Positions 59,738 through 64,000 of a stretch of 64,000 nucleotides of DNA are shown here, piece by piece. Below the pieces are notes generated by a model, which did no database searches, was not told the origin of the DNA, and worked only from the letters and a program-made list of their open reading frames with translations. The stretch's first letter is position 1, and every line of letters starts with the position of its first letter. Source of the DNA: Bacteroidota bacterium (GTDB lineage: Bacteria > Bacteroidota > Bacteroidia > Cytophagales > Cyclobacteriaceae); NCBI GenBank assembly GCA_023428695.1, contig JAEYWY010000017.1, positions 1 to 64,000 on the forward strand, written 5' to 3'. Made by a program: the position numbers and the translations under genes.

Positions 59738-60193
59738 CTATAAGGTTTGTAGTTTCTCATCTTCAGTTACACCATATCGTTCAAAAAGGAGGTCAAGTTC
59801 ATCGTCGCTCATTTCCGCCGGTGGAAGCAGTTGCTCCTGCTCGTCAAAGAGATCTTCCGTTTCAATAAGGGCAAGTATGTCTGCCGTTTCGATATCAGAG
59901 TGCTCAAGATAATAGAGGCAATCTTCCGGCGAAAGCTGACTTATAAGTTGTTCGGCTGTTAATTCGTTTCTGTTATTCAAAAAAGGAATGGCAACGATCA
60001 ACAGTGCTACAGCAGCTGCCACGGCGAGTGATAATCTCCTCACCAAAGGCCGTTCAAGGAATACCTGTTTCCCTTGCGGCCTTGCAATTCGTTCACTAAT
60101 CCGATCCTGCAAGCCTTCAAAATAGCCTTCCGGAACGTTGAACACGTCCTTTCTGGGAATATCTGTGAGTTTTATCGGCTTCTTTTCTTTCAT
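59738..60193 (-). CDS. Anti-sigma-factor-like membrane protein
   Basis: A 151-residue protein with one transmembrane helix (LSLAVAAAVALLIVAIPFLN, near residue 60). The N-terminal FNVPEGYFEGLQDRISERIA segment is a family-wide pattern of small Bacteroidota sigma-antagonist proteins. The acidic C-terminus is periplasmic (ETEDLFDEQEQLLPPAEMSD). It lies 36 bases after the sigma gene on the same strand. The function is inferred from that position. There is no classic zinc-binding motif. Confidence 0.78.
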   Translation of the reverse strand: MKEKKPIKLTDIPRKDVFNVPEGYFEGLQDRISERIARPQGKQVFLERPLVRRLSLAVAAAVALLIVAIPFLNNRNELTAEQLISQLSPEDCLYYLEHSDIETADILALIETEDLFDEQEQLLPPAEMSDDELDLLFERYGVTEDEKLQTL

Positions 60194-60229
60194 CTTTATC
60201 TTGGATGCGCCATTCCGCGCCAGGTTTAA

Positions 60230-60826
60230 TTACTCCTGCAAAAATTCTTCAATTTTCCGGGTGGCGTGATGGAGGCTGGCCTTCAGGCTTCCAACACTCG
60301 TATCCGTGATCGCGGCGATTTCCTCGTAACTTAATTCTTCGAAGTAACGAAGATTAAACACCAGTCGCTGCTTGTCGGGCAGTGTAAGGATAGCTTTCTG
60401 CAATTTCATTTGCACCTCGTCGCCATCAATAAAGTTATCGCTTACGAGTTTTTCGGCAAGTTCCTCCGAAACGTCGCCTCCAAGCCATTGCCGGTTCCGC
60501 TTCTTCCTCAGAAACTGAAGGCATTCATTGGTAGCAATCCGATATATCCACGTGAAAAGCGACGATTCCCCTTTAAACTTGTCGATGTTATGCCAAACTT
60601 TGACAAAAACGTCCTGAACAATATCATCGGCATCGTCATGGCTGATCACCATTTTACGAACGACACCATACACCGGCCTTTGGTATCGTTTAACCAGGTC
60701 AGGGAAGGCTTCGCGACGTGTTTGAACGTCCTTAAGCAAGGCGGCAAGTGATTCGGTCTCCTGCACGTTATTCAAGATAAGGAAGCGTATGCCTCCGAAA
60801 AAGAAGCATACACTTTTTATATCCAC
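60230..60826 (-). CDS. ECF-type RNA polymerase sigma factor
   Basis: Up to 198 residues. The sigma-70 region 2 is at YQRPVYGVVRKMVISHDDAD, then DIVQDVFVKVWHNIDKF, and region 4 helix-turn-helix at LSYEEIAAITDTSVGSLKAS. The first 17 residues from the ATG at 60826 do not look like the family, so the true start is probably the TTG near 60775 or the GTG near 60766 (VQETESLAALL). Members with this organisation control envelope or secretion stress. It is the first gene of the sigma, anti-sigma, Spy-like, outer-membrane unit. Confidence 0.92.
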   Translation of the reverse strand: MDIKSVCFFFGGIRFLILNNVQETESLAALLKDVQTRREAFPDLVKRYQRPVYGVVRKMVISHDDADDIVQDVFVKVWHNIDKFKGESSLFTWIYRIATNECLQFLRKKRNRQWLGGDVSEELAEKLVSDNFIDGDEVQMKLQKAILTLPDKQRLVFNLRYFEELSYEEIAAITDTSVGSLKASLHHATRKIEEFLQE

Positions 60827-60836
60827 TTTTAATCGA

Positions 60837-61670
60837 TCACGAAAGCGTAACGGCCAGGATTTTTCCGTTTACCGTTATTGTGATTGTGCCGTCACACGTG
60901 CCATCGCCGTAGTCTATTATCCTGGTTTGTTCGCGGTGCACACCCTTGATGTATATCTCGATCTTTCCGGCAACGGTTCCAAAACCTCCGCTGGCGATAC
61001 AACTGAAGTCGATAACTACAGGTTCGGTGATTGTTCGTGTCACATGTCTTCCGCGGGTTGACACACCTTCCTGTGAACCCATAATCTTAAACACATTGTT
61101 GGCAGGATCGCCATCGCCGAATCCGGCGATCCACGTGAGCGTGATAGTACCGTTTGAAGTGAAATGATTTCCATCAGGGAACAGCACCCTGAGGTCTACA
61201 TGACGACGTGTATGCGTGCGGTTACCATCTTCATCAAGGTTGAAATCGCGCACTTCAATAGTACCGGTGATTTGTTTATTGTTGACGAAGTAGTTATGGA
61301 ATGAGATTACTCTGTTGGCGAGATGGTCGCCGAACTCACCACCATAAGTAATGATAACTTTACCTGAACGCTCGCGACCATAAGGTCCGACGCAACCTTC
61401 ACCAAAGTCGAGTGTAATCGTTTTTGCATCAGCGTCGCGGGTGATGGTCACACAACCAGTCGCAATTCTTCCGCCTTCATCTTCGGCTATAAGCTCTTCG
61501 AATATCTGCATCTCAAAATCAACGAGTGCATCATGCGAAGTGCTTTCATCAGCTATTTCGAGTTCTTCCTGTTCTGACACAGGTTGAAGGTTTTCCTCCT
61601 CGCGGCAGCTGTAGAGGGTGAATGTTAAAGCAAGCACGAATATGCTTACAAGGATTTTAGTTGTTTTCAT
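60837..61670 (-). CDS. Hypothetical exported lipoprotein
   Basis: A 277-residue protein with start at MKTTKILVSIFVLALTFTLY followed by a cysteine (lipobox-like YSCREE). The mature part is beta-rich with repeated T/D-rich strands: TITLDFGEGCVGPYGRERSG, QITGTIEVRDFNLDEDG and IASGGFGTVAGKIEIYIKGV. It ends with DYGDGTCDGTITITVNGKIL. Two DGxC-like turns could bind calcium or form disulfides. No family can be named. It precedes the sigma gene by ten bases, and could be transcribed with it. A pair of 21-bp-phased repeats lies upstream at 61767. Confidence 0.75.
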   Translation of the reverse strand: MKTTKILVSIFVLALTFTLYSCREEENLQPVSEQEELEIADESTSHDALVDFEMQIFEELIAEDEGGRIATGCVTITRDADAKTITLDFGEGCVGPYGRERSGKVIITYGGEFGDHLANRVISFHNYFVNNKQITGTIEVRDFNLDEDGNRTHTRRHVDLRVLFPDGNHFTSNGTITLTWIAGFGDGDPANNVFKIMGSQEGVSTRGRHVTRTITEPVVIDFSCIASGGFGTVAGKIEIYIKGVHREQTRIIDYGDGTCDGTITITVNGKILAVTLS

Positions 61671-61766
61671 ATAGGTTTTCTGACGATTTGGCGGTTTGAT
61701 GTCGACCGCAGCAAAAGGTTTAAATGACCGCAATTATTTTTTTTGAACCGTTGCGCAATCGCTGAA

Positions 61767-61800
61767 AATCGGGGTTTTGATTAAGATTATCGGAGTTTTG
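61767..61800. promoter_or_regulatory. 21-bp-spaced direct repeat ATCGGRGTTTTG
   Basis: ATCGGGGTTTTG and ATCGGAGTTTTG occur 21 bases apart (61768 and 61789), i.e. two turns of the helix, in the 276-base gap between the lipoprotein gene (start 61670, minus) and the hydrophilic protein gene (61947, plus). The rest of the gap shows nothing coding. It may be a tandem protein-binding site. Confidence 0.4.
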
Positions 61801-61946
61801 CGCCATCCGACACATCAGAAAGTGGGGAAGCTTTTCCAACGACAACCATCGACGAGTAACCCGCCTGCCCGGAAATTCGGGAACCGCATTCCTCGGATAG
61901 CGCAATCGTTGCAGGTATTTAAATTTCTGTTAGAAAGAAAAACATA

Positions 61947-62255
61947 ATGCATATGAAGAACGAAAAGAATAACCCGGAACGCGGCGATCGTGAATCACGC
62001 GGACAACAATCCCAGCCAACAGGTGAAGGAAAACCGAACACGCAGGGAAAGGCAAAGGATAATCCTCAGGAAGATCAGATCGGCGAAAACGCCGGCGGAA
62101 ATTTCGGCACCGCAGCAGGTTCACGCAATCAACCCGATATGCGCGACAAGAATGAAGGAAGCAGAAATTCACGCGAAAGCGAATCACCCTCAGAAGGTGA
62201 TCAGTCGAAAGAACAAACCGAATCGACTGAAGAACGCAACCAGGAAAACAAATAA
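61947..62255 (+). CDS. Small hydrophilic, probably disordered protein
   Basis: A 102-residue protein starting MHMKNEKNNPERGDRESRGQ (a start two codons later is equally possible). Composition is almost wholly Gly, Asn, Gln, Ser, Glu, Lys and Arg, with no hydrophobic core. It resembles hydrophilin or GsiB/Con-10-like stress proteins in composition, but not in clear repeats. It may be an osmotic or desiccation stress protein. A stand-alone gene. Confidence 0.55.
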   Translation: MHMKNEKNNPERGDRESRGQQSQPTGEGKPNTQGKAKDNPQEDQIGENAGGNFGTAAGSRNQPDMRDKNEGSRNSRESESPSEGDQSKEQTESTEERNQENK

Positions 62256-62451
62256 CAGCATCTTTCGCATCACGCGCGAACGATGTTGACGAAGATTTCG
62301 AGAGTATTGTAGAAGCAGTTCGAAAATTCGACGTAATCTGGATTTTCCCTTTGGGGATAGCGAAAGCTACCGACCGGCTCGTCCGGGACGATTTCCACGA
62401 ATGCGGCGAAGAGTTGCTTTAACAATACTCTCTTCTTTTTTTGCTGCTCAA

Positions 62452-62482
62452 TAAAAAAAAAGCCCCACCAATGGCAGGGCCG
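62452..62482 (-). terminator. Rho-independent terminator of the SAF-domain dehydrogenase gene
   Basis: On the minus strand GGCCC pairs with GGGCT around an 11-base loop, followed by nine T residues. It lies 20-50 bases past the stop at 62502. Confidence 0.7.
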
Positions 62483-62501
62483 TTGCAGGTAAGGCAAGAA
62501 C

Positions 62502-63863
62502 CTACATTGTTTCCTTTACACGTGACTTGTCTGTTTCCGGCCTTTTGAAGGCCAAATCAGGTTCGTCCACATCATCCACCGGGCGACCAAACCTAAGTGC
62601 TTCAAAATACAGACGGAACGCCGGATCAGACGGATCAAAGTCGACATCATTCAGGGTAATGCATTCATCCATTCGGACGTCGCGCTTTAGTTTGAGATTA
62701 TCATTGAGGAGAATCGGAAGCCCGGGTGTTTGTTGATCAGCAAGGTTTTCAATAAACCCGTACGAATTATATCCACCCATACCATCGAGCACTTCTCCAG
62801 CCTTGAGATCCTTTTTGGCATACGTGAATACATTGGTCCTCATACCGTAGGCTGGCTGAAGGCGTGCCGTTCCAAACAAGAATGCCTGTGCAACACATTC
62901 CATCGCTTCGATGTGACCCAGATGGAACGGACGATAGAACACGTAAAAAGGCCCCGGACCCATTTCAGGCGGAAACCATTCCATTGTCCATTGCTGAAAT
63001 TTTTCGTGGGTGTGACCAATCACGAATACACCACCTTTGGGGTAAGCGCCGACGACGTAGTCAACCAACGGATTCTTTCCATTCCAAAGCTTTTCGAAAT
63101 CGTAGTATTTAAAGATGTCTTGAATATGTGGTATCCGGTGGCCGTACATTCCGGGAATTGCAGTCATTCCGTTAATACCATTGGCAAGCACAGCCATTTC
63201 AACGCAAAGTTTTGTCCCATCGGTGTACGATGAACACATTTTATGATCGAGTAGTCGCTTGTCAGCTTCGGGGGCGATTTTTGTCGGGTTAGTATATCGA
63301 TCGTGGAATCCCTTGATATTTCCGGCCATTACCAGGTCAAATCCCCACAATGTGATATCATCAATCAGTTTTTTTATGACCGTGGGTTGATCTCCATCGG
63401 CGCAAGTGTACACGACCCCCTCCTGGCGCGCGAGATCAAGAAGGTATGGTCCATACATCATTTCGGCTTCGTAGTTCATCATGACGACATGCTGATGGCT
63501 CCGGATTGCCTTGATCGCATGAATGGCACCCTGATAAACCGCATTGGAGGATTCGATCAGAACGTCAATCGATTCAGTTGACGCGATCAACTCGCCATTA
63601 TCGGTAACCGCCACTTTCCCTTTACCGATAACACGATTGAGCTCCGCGACGGAGTCTACAACCTCATAGTCAAGTTTTAGCCATTCTGCACAATCGACGG
63701 CTTTTTTTATATGAATGTCGGCAATGGCGACAGGCTGAATTCCTCTTGTATGGTGCGATTGGAAAACCAAACCCTTGCCGATTGAGCCGATTCCAACGAT
63801 TCCAACCTTGATTTCACGGTCAAGTGATGCAAGGCGGTGGTTCAGGTTGATCATCTGATTCAT
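62502..63863 (-). CDS. Predicted homoserine dehydrogenase-like oxidoreductase with SAF domain (COG4091)
   Basis: A 453-residue protein with start at MNQMINLNHRLASLD, preceded by a poorly conserved frame. The NAD(P)-binding GIVGIGSIGKGLVFQSHHT lies near residues 20-40, and IDVLIESSNAVYQGAIHAIK and GVVYTCADGDQPTVIKKLID are conserved blocks. The C-terminal SAF-like domain has VFTYAKKDLKAGEVLDGMGG. The group is annotated as homoserine-dehydrogenase-like, but is more often found with sugar-acid catabolism. The substrate cannot be assigned from sequence. It is single, with a terminator after it. Confidence 0.88.
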   Translation of the reverse strand: MNQMINLNHRLASLDREIKVGIVGIGSIGKGLVFQSHHTRGIQPVAIADIHIKKAVDCAEWLKLDYEVVDSVAELNRVIGKGKVAVTDNGELIASTESIDVLIESSNAVYQGAIHAIKAIRSHQHVVMMNYEAEMMYGPYLLDLARQEGVVYTCADGDQPTVIKKLIDDITLWGFDLVMAGNIKGFHDRYTNPTKIAPEADKRLLDHKMCSSYTDGTKLCVEMAVLANGINGMTAIPGMYGHRIPHIQDIFKYYDFEKLWNGKNPLVDYVVGAYPKGGVFVIGHTHEKFQQWTMEWFPPEMGPGPFYVFYRPFHLGHIEAMECVAQAFLFGTARLQPAYGMRTNVFTYAKKDLKAGEVLDGMGGYNSYGFIENLADQQTPGLPILLNDNLKLKRDVRMDECITLNDVDFDPSDPAFRLYFEALRFGRPVDDVDEPDLAFKRPETDKSRVKETM

Positions 63864-64000
63864 AAAAAGGGTGCTTTGTTGGGTAAGAATAAAAAGAACA
63901 GTGTTGACTCCGTAAACCGTAAAAAACCGTACCGTCGCTGCCTTCGCCAAAAAAGCCGCCGACCGCGGGAAAAATCTCCATCACTGTGGAAAAAAAACAG

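Overview
The window reads as part of a chromosome from a Bacteroidota bacterium, most likely of the order Cytophagales (Chryseolinea- or Ohtaekwangia-like). The reasons are GH97, DUF1080 and twin-arginine Gfo/Idh/MocA enzymes, LytS/LytTR two-component pairs, FtsX/MacB-type permeases, PD40-OmpA proteins, few Shine-Dalgarno sites, and TAnnTTTG-type promoter boxes close to start codons. No rRNA, tRNA, CRISPR array, phage or intact insertion sequence was seen. The taxonomic call is inference.

Layout. 1-2.1 kb: an 18-bp tandem repeat, then a sugar oxidoreductase plus DUF1080 pair. 2.2-12 kb: a SulP transporter, three DHFR-fold (RibD C-terminal-like) genes, a large M48 metallopeptidase, a ChaN-family lipoprotein, and two decayed genes (a formylglycine-generating-enzyme-like gene and the tail of an FtsX permease). 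12-15.1 kb: an AATCC-rich leader and an intact FtsX/MacB permease. 15-18.7 kb: a tightly overlapping five-gene operon (DCC thiol-oxidoreductase membrane protein, DUF2071, SDR, SRPBCC, DUF2071) with a perfect inverted repeat at its head. 18.9-22.4 kb: an OmpA/PD40 protein, a small DMT-type transporter and a 3-methyladenine DNA glycosylase. 22.6-27.2 kb: a LytS/LytTR two-component system flanked by two paralogous secreted repeat proteins, both preceded by the same direct-repeat element. 27.3-36.9 kb: metabolic and stress genes (flavodoxin-fold reductase, VOC protein with a frameshifted AraC regulator, acetolactate decarboxylase-like lipoprotein, K+/H+ antiporter, GH97). 37-46.5 kb: a dense signalling block with two kinases, one multi-sensor protein without an output domain, and five response regulators. 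46.6-57.8 kb: a serine hydrolase, Spy-like protein, Gfo/Idh/MocA plus TIM-barrel sugar genes, an ADP-ribosylglycohydrolase lipoprotein, DinB and outer-membrane proteins. 57.8-61.7 kb: an ECF sigma, anti-sigma-like, Spy-like and outer-membrane operon. 62.5 kb to the end: a homoserine-dehydrogenase-like SAF protein.

The strongest candidates for something undescribed are the LytS/LytTR cassette with twin repeat proteins and a shared 21-bp-phased operator-like element (22.6-27.3 kb), and the five-gene DCC/DUF2071/SDR/SRPBCC operon (15.0-18.7 kb). Three genes are broken by single-base changes at or beside homopolymers (near 5908, 29077 and 55667). This may be real decay or assembly error and should be settled before biology is read into them.
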